Assembly: GCF_900143245.1 (NCBI RefSeq)
Contig: NZ_FRDK01000001.1
Span: 62,001-126,000 of the forward strand
DNA: 64,000 nucleotides
From: Flavobacterium fryxellicola
GTDB lineage: Bacteria; Bacteroidota; Bacteroidia; Flavobacteriales; Flavobacteriaceae
Reading direction: 5' to 3'
The position numbers were made by a program, and so were the translations under genes. Under the pieces are notes generated by a model that had not been told where the DNA came from, did not search any database, and worked only from the letters and a program-made list of their open reading frames with translations. Shown here in pieces: positions 42,856 to 52,475 of the stretch (position 1 is the stretch's first letter; each line of letters begins with the position of its first letter).

Positions 42856-45033
42856 CTACGACTTTGCCAATTTGTCCTTTTTTATTTTTAAAGGCAAGCT
42901 ATTTTTAGACACGGTTTTTGATTGCAGATCATCTAAAACGTTAAGTGCTTCTTCCACATAAATATCTTTTGATAATGCTTCATGCCATCTTTCTCTTTTC
43001 TCTTTCAAGGAAACATCTTTATTCATCGCATCCGTTTCATAAGGCAATGAAGTAAATGTCAATGCATTTTTATAATCTGAAATTGGTTTGTATTTTTTTG
43101 CTTTTTCTTCAATTTCAGATTGAGCAATTTTGAATTTATCAATGTTCAAACTGTAGACATTCTCTTCGCTTCTACTGTCAATCCACTTCGCATTTTCTTC
43201 AATTAATTGAAATTGCGAATTGGCACTAATTCTGTTTTTACTATTGGTAATCGCCTTATTAAAGTTCGCATTCTTATCCCAAACAGAATATTCTGCCTGA
43301 TCTATTTTATCCCAAGGCATAGCATTGTCTACATCACGTTCGCCCATTTTCAAATAAGCATATCGATCCGGCATAACAACATCACTGCGTACCCCTTCTA
43401 ATTGAGTTGAACCTCCGTTTATTCTGTAGAATTTTTGAGTTGTTGTTTTTATAGCGCCTAAATCTCCAACAGAGCTACTGCGAACAAATTGGTTCAGGTC
43501 AATCACATTTTGAACCGTACCTTTACCATACGTTTGCTTGCTACCAATGATTATCCCTCTTTTGTAATCTTGTATAGCAGCAGCTAAAATCTCAGATGCA
43601 GAAGCAGAGAAACTATTCACCATGATTACTAATGGACCGTCCCATTCGATCTTTTTGTCTCTATCATACAAAACCTCTTTTTTTCTGCCAGCAGATTTAA
43701 TCTGAACAATTGGGCCTTGTTCGATAAACAATCCTGCAATATCAACTACAGTGGATAAAGACCCACCTCCATCATCACGTACATCCAATACAATTCCGTT
43801 TACACCTGCTTTTTTTAAACGATCTACTTCAATGGCAATATCTTTTCCAGCATCTCTTCCATCTGTATTTTCAAAATCAATATAAAATTTTGGTAAATAA
43901 ATTACTCCATATTTCAATCCGTTTTTATTTACGATACTTGATTTTGCATAAGTTTCTTCTATTTCGACAATATCTCTAATTATGGAAATGACTTTGATGG
44001 TTCCATCTACTTTTTTAACGGTAAGCCGAACTTCAGAACCTTTTGGCCCTTTAATTTTCTTGACAACATCATCAAGACGCATCCCAACAACATCTACCGC
44101 CTCTGTATTTCCTTGAGCCACTTTCATGATCAAATCACCCGCTTCTAATTGCTTTCCTCTCCATGCAGGACCGCCAGAAATAAGCTCTGAAATCTCAGTC
44201 AAATCATTTTTTTTCTGAAGGCGAGCCCCAATTCCCTCTAATTTTCCGCTTATACTTACATCAAAACGTTCTTTCTCTTCTGCTGCAAAGTAGTTTGTAT
44301 GTGGATCAAAACGCGCTGTTATAGAATTTATGTACACTGAAAACCAGTCGTTTCTATCTAAATCTTTTATAAATCCAAAATACTCATCAAGCGATTTACC
44401 GGAACTTTCTCTTGTTTCCTTTTCTAGAACATCAAAAGATTTTATAGTATACTTTTCATCATTCTTCTTTTTATCTTCTTCTAATTTCTGTTTATCAATG
44501 AGAGATGAAAGTGTAGACAATTTAATTTGCTTTCTCCATTTATCATTCAGTTCCGCAGCATTTTTAGGATAAGGTGCTTTCTCATAATCAATATTGAAAC
44601 TTTCATCAATATTATAATCAAAAGGTTTATTTAAAACGTCTTTGTAAATGGCGGTACTTTCCTTCATTCTTTTCATCAAACGATCATAGGTCAAGTTGAA
44701 AAAGCTCAAATCTTTGTTTAATAGCTGATCGTCTAATTGCAATTCAAATTTTGAAAATTCATCAATATCAGATTGCAGAAAAAATCGTTTGGAAGGATCC
44801 AAAGCTTCAATATAATCTTTGTAAATCCCTTTTGAAAAAGCATCATCAATTGTTGCAGGACTGTAGTGTCCTTTTTCAATTACGAATGTCAACAGCTCTA
44901 AAAGCAATTTGTCTTTTTCAGGATCGGTTGCTTTTGGCGCATTCATTTTAAAAGCAAACAATGTCACCGAAATACATGCGATGACAAGAATAATTTTATA
45001 ATTTCTTTTCATAAAGTTAAGAATAGTATTCAT
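42856..45033 (-). CDS. prc: tail-specific carboxy-terminal processing protease (S41A)
   Basis: This is a 725-residue periplasmic protease of the Tsp/Prc group. An N-terminal signal/anchor (IILVIACISVTLFAFKM) precedes a helical N-domain (about 35-230, RFFLQSDIDEFSKFE), a PDZ domain (about 240-330, GIGARLQKKNDLTEISELIS, GGPAWRGKQLEAGDLIMKVA) and the S41 core with GVNGIVLDVRDDGGGSLSTV. The nucleophile Ser is in VNSFSASASEILAAAIQDYK and the general-base Lys in SKQTYGKGTVQN. A C-terminal DUF3340-like region completes the Prc architecture. Likely roles are turnover of periplasmic proteins and of wall-enzyme regulators. Confidence 0.95.
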   Translation of the reverse strand: MNTILNFMKRNYKIILVIACISVTLFAFKMNAPKATDPEKDKLLLELLTFVIEKGHYSPATIDDAFSKGIYKDYIEALDPSKRFFLQSDIDEFSKFELQLDDQLLNKDLSFFNLTYDRLMKRMKESTAIYKDVLNKPFDYNIDESFNIDYEKAPYPKNAAELNDKWRKQIKLSTLSSLIDKQKLEEDKKKNDEKYTIKSFDVLEKETRESSGKSLDEYFGFIKDLDRNDWFSVYINSITARFDPHTNYFAAEEKERFDVSISGKLEGIGARLQKKNDLTEISELISGGPAWRGKQLEAGDLIMKVAQGNTEAVDVVGMRLDDVVKKIKGPKGSEVRLTVKKVDGTIKVISIIRDIVEIEETYAKSSIVNKNGLKYGVIYLPKFYIDFENTDGRDAGKDIAIEVDRLKKAGVNGIVLDVRDDGGGSLSTVVDIAGLFIEQGPIVQIKSAGRKKEVLYDRDKKIEWDGPLVIMVNSFSASASEILAAAIQDYKRGIIIGSKQTYGKGTVQNVIDLNQFVRSSSVGDLGAIKTTTQKFYRINGGSTQLEGVRSDVVMPDRYAYLKMGERDVDNAMPWDKIDQAEYSVWDKNANFNKAITNSKNRISANSQFQLIEENAKWIDSRSEENVYSLNIDKFKIAQSEIEEKAKKYKPISDYKNALTFTSLPYETDAMNKDVSLKEKRERWHEALSKDIYVEEALNVLDDLQSKTVSKNSLPLKIKKDKLAKS

Positions 45034-45190
45034 GAATTTTTTATTCTAAATTACGGTAAAAACTATACCAACTTTAGTAAGGCTCCCATAAATATTTGTT
45101 AAAGATATAAAAATGTTTTTTTTTATTATGGTAAATAATTCAAGATAACATATTTTTATCTTTTGTTCCTATATTAGCATTCAACGTATT

Positions 45191-45198
45191 TACATTTG
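45191..45198 (+). promoter_or_regulatory. possible surE -7 box
   Basis: TACATTTG is a perfect TAnnTTTG match 35 bases before the surE ATG. A TTG at about 45163 is 25 bases away, slightly too far. Confidence 0.42.
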
Positions 45199-45233
45199 CC
45201 ATCGAAATCAACTTACTTTTTAACTTATTGATA

Positions 45234-46013
45234 ATGAAAAAAACTAGACCTTTAATTTTAATAACGAATGACGATGGTGTATCTGCGCCAGGACTTAGAG
45301 CTTTAATATCGGTAATGGCCGAATTGGGAGAAATCGTGGTGGTTGCCCCAGACACTCCACAAAGTGCAATGGGTCACGCCATCACCATCAATAACACTTT
45401 GTATTTAAATAAAATCTCTAAGGATACAGATCCCTTTACTGAATACAGCTGCTCCGGAACACCGGTTGATTGTGTTAAGCTGGCGGTTAATGAAATTTTA
45501 AAACGAAAGCCAGACTTATGCGTTTCAGGTGTGAATCACGGCTCTAATTCTTCGATCAATGTCATCTACTCCGGAACAATGAGTGCTGCCGTTGAAGCTG
45601 GAATAGAAGGAATTCCCGCTATTGGGTTCTCGCTACTAGATTTTGATTGGAACGCCAATTTTGATGCTGTAAAATCTTTTATTCGAAAAATAGCGTTAGA
45701 AGTCTTAGAAAATGGATTGCCTGAAGGCGTAGTTCTGAATGTAAATTTTCCAAAATTAGAAGAAAAGGACATTAAAGGGATCCGAATATGCCGTCAAGCC
45801 AAAGCACTTTGGGTAGAAAAATTTGATAAGAGACAAACTCCTCAAGGAAGAGATTATTATTGGCTAGCGGGAGAATTTGTAAATCAAGACAATGGAGAAG
45901 ATACAGATGAATGGGCATTAGAAAACGGCTTTATATCTATAGTGCCAGTGCACTTTGATCTGACCGCCCATCATGCCGTTCAGCAACTTAATACCTGGAA
46001 ATGGAATGAATAA
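45234..46013 (+). CDS. surE: 5'/3'-nucleotidase SurE
   Basis: This 259-residue SurE-fold metal-dependent phosphatase acts on nucleoside monophosphates in the cytoplasm. Hallmarks are the N-terminal ILITNDDGVSAPGLRAL with the metal-binding Asp pair, VVAPDTPQSAMGHAITI, CSGTPVDCVKLAVNE, and SGVNHGSNSSINVIYSGTMS. ATG 45234 (KKTRPLILIT) is preferred over a TTG six bases upstream. Its 3' end overlaps the following membrane-protein gene by eight bases, and lpxB follows, so surE may be cotranscribed with a lipid A gene. Confidence 0.95.
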   Translation: MKKTRPLILITNDDGVSAPGLRALISVMAELGEIVVVAPDTPQSAMGHAITINNTLYLNKISKDTDPFTEYSCSGTPVDCVKLAVNEILKRKPDLCVSGVNHGSNSSINVIYSGTMSAAVEAGIEGIPAIGFSLLDFDWNANFDAVKSFIRKIALEVLENGLPEGVVLNVNFPKLEEKDIKGIRICRQAKALWVEKFDKRQTPQGRDYYWLAGEFVNQDNGEDTDEWALENGFISIVPVHFDLTAHHAVQQLNTWKWNE

Positions 46014-46278
46014 GAAAGATTTAGTGTTTGGATTTTTAATCGGATTAGCTACAACGCTAGTGGGATCTTATGTATTTATAACTTTTTTTACCGACTTTAA
46101 ATTTATCGCGGGAATCCAAATCATGAAATCCCAAGGAAATTTAGGGAAAATTATCACATTAGGATCAGTGCTGACATTGATTGCATTTGGCATTTTACTA
46201 AAAATTAACAGAGAAATAATGGCACGTGGTGTGGTTTTAGCGATCATCGCATTGACGATACTTACTTTATTTATTTAA
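46006..46278 (+). CDS. small membrane protein between surE and lpxB
   Basis: This is a 90-residue protein with three hydrophobic segments (DLVFGFLIGLATTLVGSYVF, IITLGSVLTLIAFGILLKIN, MARGVVLAIIALTILTLFI). Start ATG 46006 (NKKDLVFGF) overlaps the surE stop by eight bases. An ATG 33 bases upstream would place a long non-conserved lead inside surE and is rejected. I do not know its function. Its fixed position before lpxB suggests a link to the envelope, but that is only context. Confidence 0.72.
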   Translation: MNKKDLVFGFLIGLATTLVGSYVFITFFTDFKFIAGIQIMKSQGNLGKIITLGSVLTLIAFGILLKINREIMARGVVLAIIALTILTLFI

Positions 46279-46281
46279 GTT

Positions 46282-46289
46282 TATCTTTG
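46282..46289 (+). promoter_or_regulatory. possible lpxB -7 box
   Basis: TATCTTTG matches TAnnTTTG, three bases after the upstream stop codon and 72 bases before the lpxB ATG. No -33 TTG is visible. Confidence 0.38.
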
Positions 46290-46360
46290 TAAACAAACAA
46301 ACTGATACCGTTCAATATGGTTTCAACAGTTTACAGTTAGAAATTCGAAACCAAAAAAAC

Positions 46361-47473
46361 ATGAAATATTATATTATTGCGGGCGAAGCTTCAGGTGATT
46401 TACATGGTTCTAATTTGATGAAAGAACTGTATAAAAAAGACCCTACTGCTGAAATCCGGTTTTGGGGTGGTGATTTGATGATGAGCACCGGCGGAGTTTT
46501 AGTAAAACATTATAAAGAACTGGCCTTTATGGGTTTTATTGAAGTGCTATTTAATCTTAAAACTATTCTAGGAAACATCAAAACCTGTAAAAAAGACATT
46601 CTTGCATTCCACCCTGATGTTGTACTATTTATAGATTATCCCGGCTTTAATTTGCGAATTGCGAAGTGGGCAAAAGCGCTTGGAATGAAAACACATTACT
46701 ATATTTCTCCCCAAATCTGGGCTTGGAAAGAAAGTAGAATTGCTGACATCAAAAGAGATATTGATAAAATGTATGTGATATTGCCTTTCGAGAAAAAGTT
46801 TTACGAGGACAAACATCATTTTCCTGTTGCTTTCGTAGGTCACCCATTGATTGATGCAATTCACAATCAAAAAAAAGTAGATCCCGCTCTTTTCAGGGAA
46901 GAAAATCAATTGAACGAAAAACCAATTATCGCTATTTTACCTGGTAGTAGGAAACAGGAAATTACAAAAATGCTTTCTGTGATGCTGAGCGTCGTTGCTG
47001 ATTTTCCAGACTATCAATTTGTAATTGCTGGCGCTCCTAGCCAGGAATTCTCTTTTTACAAAGATTTTATTTCTAATGAAAACATAAAATTCATTGCTAA
47101 CAAAACTTATGATTTATTGCAAAATGCGACTGCAGCATTAGTCACTTCTGGAACGGCAACACTAGAAACGGCACTTTTTAAAGTTCCTGAAGTAGTTTGT
47201 TACAAAGGCAGCTGGGGATCCTACCAAATTGCAAAACGAATCATTACACTCAAGTACATATCCTTAGTAAACTTAATCCTGGATGAAGAGGTGGTCACTG
47301 AACTAATCCAAGACGACTGCAACACCTCACGCATACGCGAAGAACTTCAAAAAATACTACAACCTGACCATCGCAATACGCTTTTAGAAAAATATGCGTT
47401 ATTAGAAGAACAATTAGGCGGAATTGGCGCAAGCGAAAATACGGCCACACTCATTGTGAATGATTTAAAATAA
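46361..47473 (+). CDS. lpxB: lipid-A-disaccharide synthase
   Basis: This 370-residue GT19 glycosyltransferase joins UDP-2,3-diacylglucosamine and lipid X at the inner membrane to form the lipid A disaccharide. Visible are the N-terminal IIAGEASGDLHGSNLMKEL, LAFMGFIEVLFNL, FIDYPGFNLRIAKWAKALG, YYISPQIWAWKESRI, VGHPLIDAI and the nucleotide-sugar region LPGSRKQEITKMLSVML, then ALVTSGTATLETAL. The downstream NlpC/P60 gene starts 45 bases later. Confidence 0.96.
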   Translation: MKYYIIAGEASGDLHGSNLMKELYKKDPTAEIRFWGGDLMMSTGGVLVKHYKELAFMGFIEVLFNLKTILGNIKTCKKDILAFHPDVVLFIDYPGFNLRIAKWAKALGMKTHYYISPQIWAWKESRIADIKRDIDKMYVILPFEKKFYEDKHHFPVAFVGHPLIDAIHNQKKVDPALFREENQLNEKPIIAILPGSRKQEITKMLSVMLSVVADFPDYQFVIAGAPSQEFSFYKDFISNENIKFIANKTYDLLQNATAALVTSGTATLETALFKVPEVVCYKGSWGSYQIAKRIITLKYISLVNLILDEEVVTELIQDDCNTSRIREELQKILQPDHRNTLLEKYALLEEQLGGIGASENTATLIVNDLK

Positions 47474-47518
47474 GTTAACACTGATTTCAAAATCTAAAAA
47501 TCCATTAAAAAAACTCTT

Positions 47519-48037
47519 TTGAAATATTTCCTATTGCTTTTATTATTGGCCTGTTTTTTTACATCTTGTAAATCAACATCGCCCATCATCACTTCAAAAA
47601 AAGGGGATCCAACAGCGAAATCGACTCGTTCAGAAAAAAGAAAAACGAATCAATTAGCCGAACAGTTAATCAATACAGCTACTGAAAATATCGGTGTAAA
47701 ATACAAATACGGCGGTATTACCAAAAGTGGTTTTGATTGTTCCGGTTTAACATATACAGTATTTAATTCGGAAAAAATCTTGCTACCCCGCAATTCCTTT
47801 GAACAATCAAAAATAGGAGTCGTATTAAATCAAAAACGAGAACAAGCCCAAAAAGGGGATCTTGTATTTTTTAAAACAAATAAGAACAAACAAATAAACC
47901 ATGTTGGGATTGTAATCGAAGTAAACGGAGACGAAATAAAATTCATCCATTCCTCCACTTCAAAAGGAGTGATTATATCTTCAACAAAAGAACCCTATTA
48001 TAAAAATACGCTAGTTCAAATCAACCGAATCCTTTAA
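47519..48037 (+). CDS. NlpC/P60 (C40) peptidoglycan endopeptidase lipoprotein
   Basis: This is a 172-residue lipoprotein with signal MKYFLLLLLLACFFTSC and lipidated Cys17, a basic linker rich in Lys/Arg/Ser (about 20-45), then an NlpC/P60 domain: YKYGGITKSGFDCSGLTYTV with the catalytic Cys, QKGDLVFFKTN, INHVGIVIEVNGDE with the catalytic His, and FIHSSTSKGVII. It probably cleaves wall peptide bonds from the outer-membrane side of the periplasm. The start codon is TTG (47519), and no ATG can provide the signal peptide. It is likely in the lpxB operon. Confidence 0.9.
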   Translation: MKYFLLLLLLACFFTSCKSTSPIITSKKGDPTAKSTRSEKRKTNQLAEQLINTATENIGVKYKYGGITKSGFDCSGLTYTVFNSEKILLPRNSFEQSKIGVVLNQKREQAQKGDLVFFKTNKNKQINHVGIVIEVNGDEIKFIHSSTSKGVIISSTKEPYYKNTLVQINRIL

Positions 48038-48128
48038 TTAACCGCCAATCTTGAAAGGCTATTGTACCTTAACAAAAAAATACTTATAAAATAAATCGTT
48101 TGTTACTGAAAATATGTACTTTAGAGTT

Positions 48129-50159
48129 ATGAAAGTACTGCAATTTCCGTTAGCAAGAATAACAATTGGATTTGTTTTAGGACTGCTCTTTGCTTACTAT
48201 TTTCATCCATCCGCGCTGATCGTATTCACGCTGCTGATCCTATCGATAAGCATTTTTGGCCTACTGTTTTACAGTACTAAAAGCAAACTTTCCCTTTATT
48301 TTGGAATGGCAACCTATTTCTTATCTTTTATTATAGGTGTTTCTAACCAAATAGTGCATCTAGATTATTTCCAAAAAAGCAATTACGTTCACCATAAAAC
48401 TGTATTTGAACAACCCCATTTTTTATACATAACCATTAGAGAAAAGTTAAAAAGCGCAACCTTTAGCAGCCGTTACATTGCTATTGTTAACCGTATTGAT
48501 ACAAAAGAACAAACGGGAAAAATAATTCTAAACATTCAAAAAGAGGGTGAAAATAAAGATCTAACAATTGGATCCTCTTTACTTATTAAAGGAACTTTGA
48601 CTAAAAACAAACCTCCAAATAATCCAAACCAATTCAATTACAGTAAATATCTTGAAAACAAGCAAATCTACGCACAGCTTTATGTTGCTGATGACCAAAT
48701 AAAAGTAGGCACCCAAATCCAAAAGAATATTTGGTATTATTCGTCTGCATTAAGGACAAGAATTATTCGGAATTTAGAAAAAAATCACTTCAATAAAACA
48801 GAATTGAATGTTGCAATTGCCTTAATCATGGGACAACAGCAGGACATCTCGCCAGAAATCATTCGAGATTATCAATATGCGGGCGCTGTTCATATTTTAT
48901 CCGTATCGGGTTTACACATTGGATTCATCTTACTTTTCGCAAACTTTGTACTGAAACCAATACCAAATACTAAGCGAGGCTCTTTTATTAAGTTAATCAT
49001 CATTCTTTTATCTTTATCGATGTTTGGAATCATTGCTGGCTTAGCGCCTTCGGTGGTTCGTTCCGTTACTATGTTCTCATTTGTTGCTATTGGAAATCAC
49101 CTGCGACGAAGCGTTAATATTTACCATACTCTATTGGTTTCCGTCCTGCTTATATTACTTTTTGAACCTTCTTTTCTGTTTGATGTAGGTTTTCAACTAA
49201 GCTATATAGCCCTGTTTTTTATTATCTGGTTGCAACCTTTGTTAGCCTCCACTTGGCATCCTAAACACAAATTGCTAAAATATATTTGGGACATTCTTAC
49301 CGTTTCGTTTGCGGCCCAAATAGGTACTTTACCATTAAGCATTTATTACTTTCATCAATTTCCCGGTTTGTTTTTTGTAACTAATCTTATTATCATCCCA
49401 TTACTCAGTATCATTATGATTCTAGGGGTTTTGGTTATGTTTTTAGCTGCATTCAATAGTATCCCTATTTTTCTGTCGCAGCTGCTGGAATGGAGTATTT
49501 ATTATTTGAATAAAATAATAAACGCAATAGCTTCTTTGGAGCAGTTCATCATACGAGACATTCCACTGCATTACTATTTATTGATAAGTAGTTATTTACT
49601 GCTATTCGCCGTCATTGTTTGGTTCAAAAAACCAAGTTTTGGTAAGCTCTCTTTCGTCTTGCTATCCATAATCACGATACAAATTTCCTATTTTAAAATA
49701 CACACTACTACTATAAATGAAAAGGAATTGATTGTTTTCAATAGCAAGAGAAGCTCCCTAATTACAGAAAGAGAAGGTATCAATATTCGAGCTTACACCA
49801 ATGATAATCTTTTAAAATCCCCTCAGCAAAACAGCCTCTTACAATCCTATCTGCTAGGAAATGGCAGTACTATAAAACAGCAAAAACCACTTCAAAATTT
49901 CATGTATTTCAACGGAAAAAAGATTTTTGTCTTGGATAGTTCTGGCTTTTATCCCAAAAATATCCAACCTGACATTATCGTATTGACGCAATCTACCAAA
50001 GTAAATGCAGAACGTTTATTCACCGTAATGAAACCATCGTTAGTTATTGCAGATGCATCCAACTTTAAAAATATTCAAAAACAGTGGAAAGCGAGTTGCA
50101 AAAAACGAAAAATCCCTTTTCACGCAACTGGTGAAAAGGGATTTTATAAATTGAATTAA
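48129..50159 (+). CDS. comEC: ComEC/Rec2-type DNA uptake channel protein
   Basis: This is a membrane protein of 676 residues (681 if the ATG at 48114 is used). Three N-terminal helices (ARITIGFVLGLLFAYYF, LIVFTLLILSISIFGLLFYS) precede an OB-like DUF4131 region (about 95-210), then the Competence domain with VHILSVSGLHIGFILLFANF, GLAPSVVRSVTMFSFVAIGN, FDVGFQLSYIALFFIIWLQP and QIGTLPLSIYYFHQFPG. The C-terminal metallo-beta-lactamase-like domain of full-length ComEC is absent. The last 150 residues are a short periplasmic tail. The 3' end contains a 15-bp hairpin that probably terminates the convergent operon. Confidence 0.92.
   Translation: MKVLQFPLARITIGFVLGLLFAYYFHPSALIVFTLLILSISIFGLLFYSTKSKLSLYFGMATYFLSFIIGVSNQIVHLDYFQKSNYVHHKTVFEQPHFLYITIREKLKSATFSSRYIAIVNRIDTKEQTGKIILNIQKEGENKDLTIGSSLLIKGTLTKNKPPNNPNQFNYSKYLENKQIYAQLYVADDQIKVGTQIQKNIWYYSSALRTRIIRNLEKNHFNKTELNVAIALIMGQQQDISPEIIRDYQYAGAVHILSVSGLHIGFILLFANFVLKPIPNTKRGSFIKLIIILLSLSMFGIIAGLAPSVVRSVTMFSFVAIGNHLRRSVNIYHTLLVSVLLILLFEPSFLFDVGFQLSYIALFFIIWLQPLLASTWHPKHKLLKYIWDILTVSFAAQIGTLPLSIYYFHQFPGLFFVTNLIIIPLLSIIMILGVLVMFLAAFNSIPIFLSQLLEWSIYYLNKIINAIASLEQFIIRDIPLHYYLLISSYLLLFAVIVWFKKPSFGKLSFVLLSIITIQISYFKIHTTTINEKELIVFNSKRSSLITEREGINIRAYTNDNLLKSPQQNSLLQSYLLGNGSTIKQQKPLQNFMYFNGKKIFVLDSSGFYPKNIQPDIIVLTQSTKVNAERLFTVMKPSLVIADASNFKNIQKQWKASCKKRKIPFHATGEKGFYKLN
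50109..50145 (-). terminator. terminator of the peptide-use operon, embedded in the comEC coding end
   Basis: A 15-bp perfect stem (50109-50123 with 50131-50145) with loop GCAACTG lies inside codons of comEC. On the minus strand it runs into TTTTTCGTTTTTT, so it is a good terminator for the thioredoxin end of the operon that stops at 50165. Confidence 0.75.
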
Positions 50160-50164
50160 CCTTT

Positions 50165-50623
50165 TTATTTTTTCAGAAAACCATTGGCAACTGCTAACCA
50201 TGCGTCTGGTCCACCAGCCACGTAGCCTGTACTTCCAATCCCTTCAAAATTGACTTTACCCTCTTTTGTAGAACCATTTGCTAATATAATAGTGGGGAAA
50301 CCTTGAATTCCAAAAGCCATCTGCAATTCACTATTCTGATTTTTTATGGCATCAGTCTGTGGTGCTTTCCTTGGATAATCTAATTCAACTAAAACTACAT
50401 TTTCCTTAGCCCAAGCCGCAAATTGAGGAGTTTTTAAAACTTCCTTTTGTAAACGAATACACCATCCACACCAATCACTTCCTGTAAAAAACAACAACAA
50501 GGGCTTCTTCGTTTTATTTGAAATCTCCATTGCCTTAGTGACATTCGTTTCCCAAACTAATTCTTGTGCTTCAGCGGCAAAAGATCCCGCAAACAATAAC
50601 AAAGCAACTATAATTTTTTTCAT
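50165..50623 (-). CDS. periplasmic thioredoxin-fold protein
   Basis: This is a 152-residue protein with a signal peptide (MKKIIVALLLFAGSFAAEAQ) and a thioredoxin-like domain carrying the redox motif WCGWC (C52 and C55) in LLLFFTGSDWCGWCIRL, and the cis-proline region GIQGFPTIILANG. This DsbD-gamma/thioredoxin_7-like type reduces or isomerises disulfides in the periplasm. An ATG 18 bases upstream is possible, but MIKIIN breaks the signal peptide. It is the last gene of the DPP IV-POT-POT operon, 42 bases after the second POT gene. Confidence 0.88.
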   Translation of the reverse strand: MKKIIVALLLFAGSFAAEAQELVWETNVTKAMEISNKTKKPLLLFFTGSDWCGWCIRLQKEVLKTPQFAAWAKENVVLVELDYPRKAPQTDAIKNQNSELQMAFGIQGFPTIILANGSTKEGKVNFEGIGSTGYVAGGPDAWLAVANGFLKK

Positions 50624-50665
50624 ATTTATAATTTTAATCATTCGAAATCAAAAATGATGCCTAAA

Positions 50666-52471
50666 TTAACGAACCCCGTGCATCAGTTTTTTAATAACCG
50701 GAGTCATCGCAACAGAGAATAAAGCAACCACAATAGAAATAATTGTTAGCATCCAAAAGAAGTAACTTAATCCATGTTCATTAGCTATTTTATCAATATT
50801 CTCACCAAACATTCCCGCACCTTTCATTCCAATTGCAACTGCTAAGTACCACACACCAAACATAAAAGCAATCATTCTGGCTGGAACTAATTTACTCACG
50901 TAAGACAATCCCACTGGTGAGATACACAATTCAGCCATAGTATGGAAAAGGTACACTAAAATTAACCAAATCATACTTACAGATGCTGTTTTTGCACCGG
51001 CTTCGATTCCGCTTGCGCCAAAAGCTACACAAGCCATTCCAAGAGCTAATAATCCCATTCCGATTCCATATTTCAAATTAGCAGAAGGATTGTATTTACT
51101 TTCCCACCATTTTGAAAATAAGGGTGCTAATGAAATAATAAACAAGGAGTTTAATGTTGAAAACCAAGTAGCAGGAACTTCCGTTAATGCAGTAGTTACT
51201 TTATCTATTTTTAAAGCCTGTAAGGTCGAATCTGATAAGGACAAATATCCGGCTGTATAATAATCTTTAGTCAGCATCCAGATGGCGATTCCCCAGATGA
51301 TAATAAAACTGATACTCAGAATAACATTTGCAACAGCATAGAATTTGAATGTTTGTTTGAATAATAAAATTAAAACCCACGTAATAATAACCAAAGGTAA
51401 AATTGTAATTAGCGAATTGATTACTAAAAACACCACGCTCCAATTACCTGTAAGCACACGATCTGTATAATCACTGGCAAAAATGGTCAAACTGTTTGGC
51501 GACTGTTCAAAAATGGCCCAAAAGAAAATAGTCAAGAATGCAAAGAAGGTAACTGCTATTAATTTTTCTTTGGTGATTTTTGAGTATTGAGTAAATCTAT
51601 AAATCAATAATATAATAAATACAACCAAGGCCGATACAATGGCTATAGCATTTCCATTAGCACCTAAGAAAGAAAAGATATTCACTTTACCACCAGATAT
51701 TTTTGACGCCGGATCATTTATCAGCCACAATAATGCTAAAATAGACGAAAATGCGATTGCTGCTAATTGTATTGGAGAAAAAGGATTTCTTTTATCTGTA
51801 TCCAAAGCTTCTGCTTTAGCTTTGCTTTCTTTATTTGGTTTTAGTCCAATGTCTCCAAAGATATCTTGAGACAACCAAAACTGCAACATTCCAAAGAACA
51901 TAAAAATTCCAGCTAAACCAAAACCGTAAGTCCAACCTACTTTTTCACCTAAATAACCACAAAGTAAAATACCAAAGAACGCTCCAGCATTTACACCCAT
52001 ATAAAATAAAGTATACGCACCATCTTTCTTTTCCGGACGGTCTTTATACATTTCAGATACAATTGAAGTCATGTTTGGTTTAAAAAAACCATTTCCAAAA
52101 ACCAACAATACCAATCCTAAATAAATTGAAAATTCCGTTTCAACAGCCATAGCAGCATGTCCTAAAGTCATTAAACTTGCTCCTACTACAACTGCCCATC
52201 TAAAACCGATAACTTTATCAGCAAAATAGCCACCCAACATCGTAGACAAATAAACCAACCCTACGTAGGACCCAAATAATGCAGACGCATTTTCACGAGT
52301 CCATTCCCATCCACCATCTGTAAAAGAGGCGGTTAAAAATAATATTAATAAAGAACGCATTCCGTAGAATGAAAATCGCTCCCACATCTCTGTAAAGAAT
52401 AAAACGAATAATCCCGCTGGATGTCCTAGAACGGTACTTTTAAAAAATTGATCTGTAGTATTTTCACTCAT
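50666..52471 (-). CDS. proton-dependent oligopeptide transporter (POT), long form
   Basis: This 601-residue MFS transporter of the POT/PTR2 family imports di- and tripeptides with protons. The proton-coupling motif ExxERFxYYG is seen as EMWERFSFYGMRSLLILFL near residue 28-46. GFFKPNMTSIVSEMYKDRPE and FYMGVNAGAFFGILLCGYLG are the PTR2 signatures, and ELCISPVGLSYVSKLVPARM is near the end. It is longer than its tandem paralogue because of an extra central region (about 225-300 and 390-440). The start is four bases after the other POT stop. Both end VIKKLMHGV, showing recent common origin. Confidence 0.93.
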   Translation of the reverse strand: MSENTTDQFFKSTVLGHPAGLFVLFFTEMWERFSFYGMRSLLILFLTASFTDGGWEWTRENASALFGSYVGLVYLSTMLGGYFADKVIGFRWAVVVGASLMTLGHAAMAVETEFSIYLGLVLLVFGNGFFKPNMTSIVSEMYKDRPEKKDGAYTLFYMGVNAGAFFGILLCGYLGEKVGWTYGFGLAGIFMFFGMLQFWLSQDIFGDIGLKPNKESKAKAEALDTDKRNPFSPIQLAAIAFSSILALLWLINDPASKISGGKVNIFSFLGANGNAIAIVSALVVFIILLIYRFTQYSKITKEKLIAVTFFAFLTIFFWAIFEQSPNSLTIFASDYTDRVLTGNWSVVFLVINSLITILPLVIITWVLILLFKQTFKFYAVANVILSISFIIIWGIAIWMLTKDYYTAGYLSLSDSTLQALKIDKVTTALTEVPATWFSTLNSLFIISLAPLFSKWWESKYNPSANLKYGIGMGLLALGMACVAFGASGIEAGAKTASVSMIWLILVYLFHTMAELCISPVGLSYVSKLVPARMIAFMFGVWYLAVAIGMKGAGMFGENIDKIANEHGLSYFFWMLTIISIVVALFSVAMTPVIKKLMHGVR

Positions 52472-52475
52472 ATTA

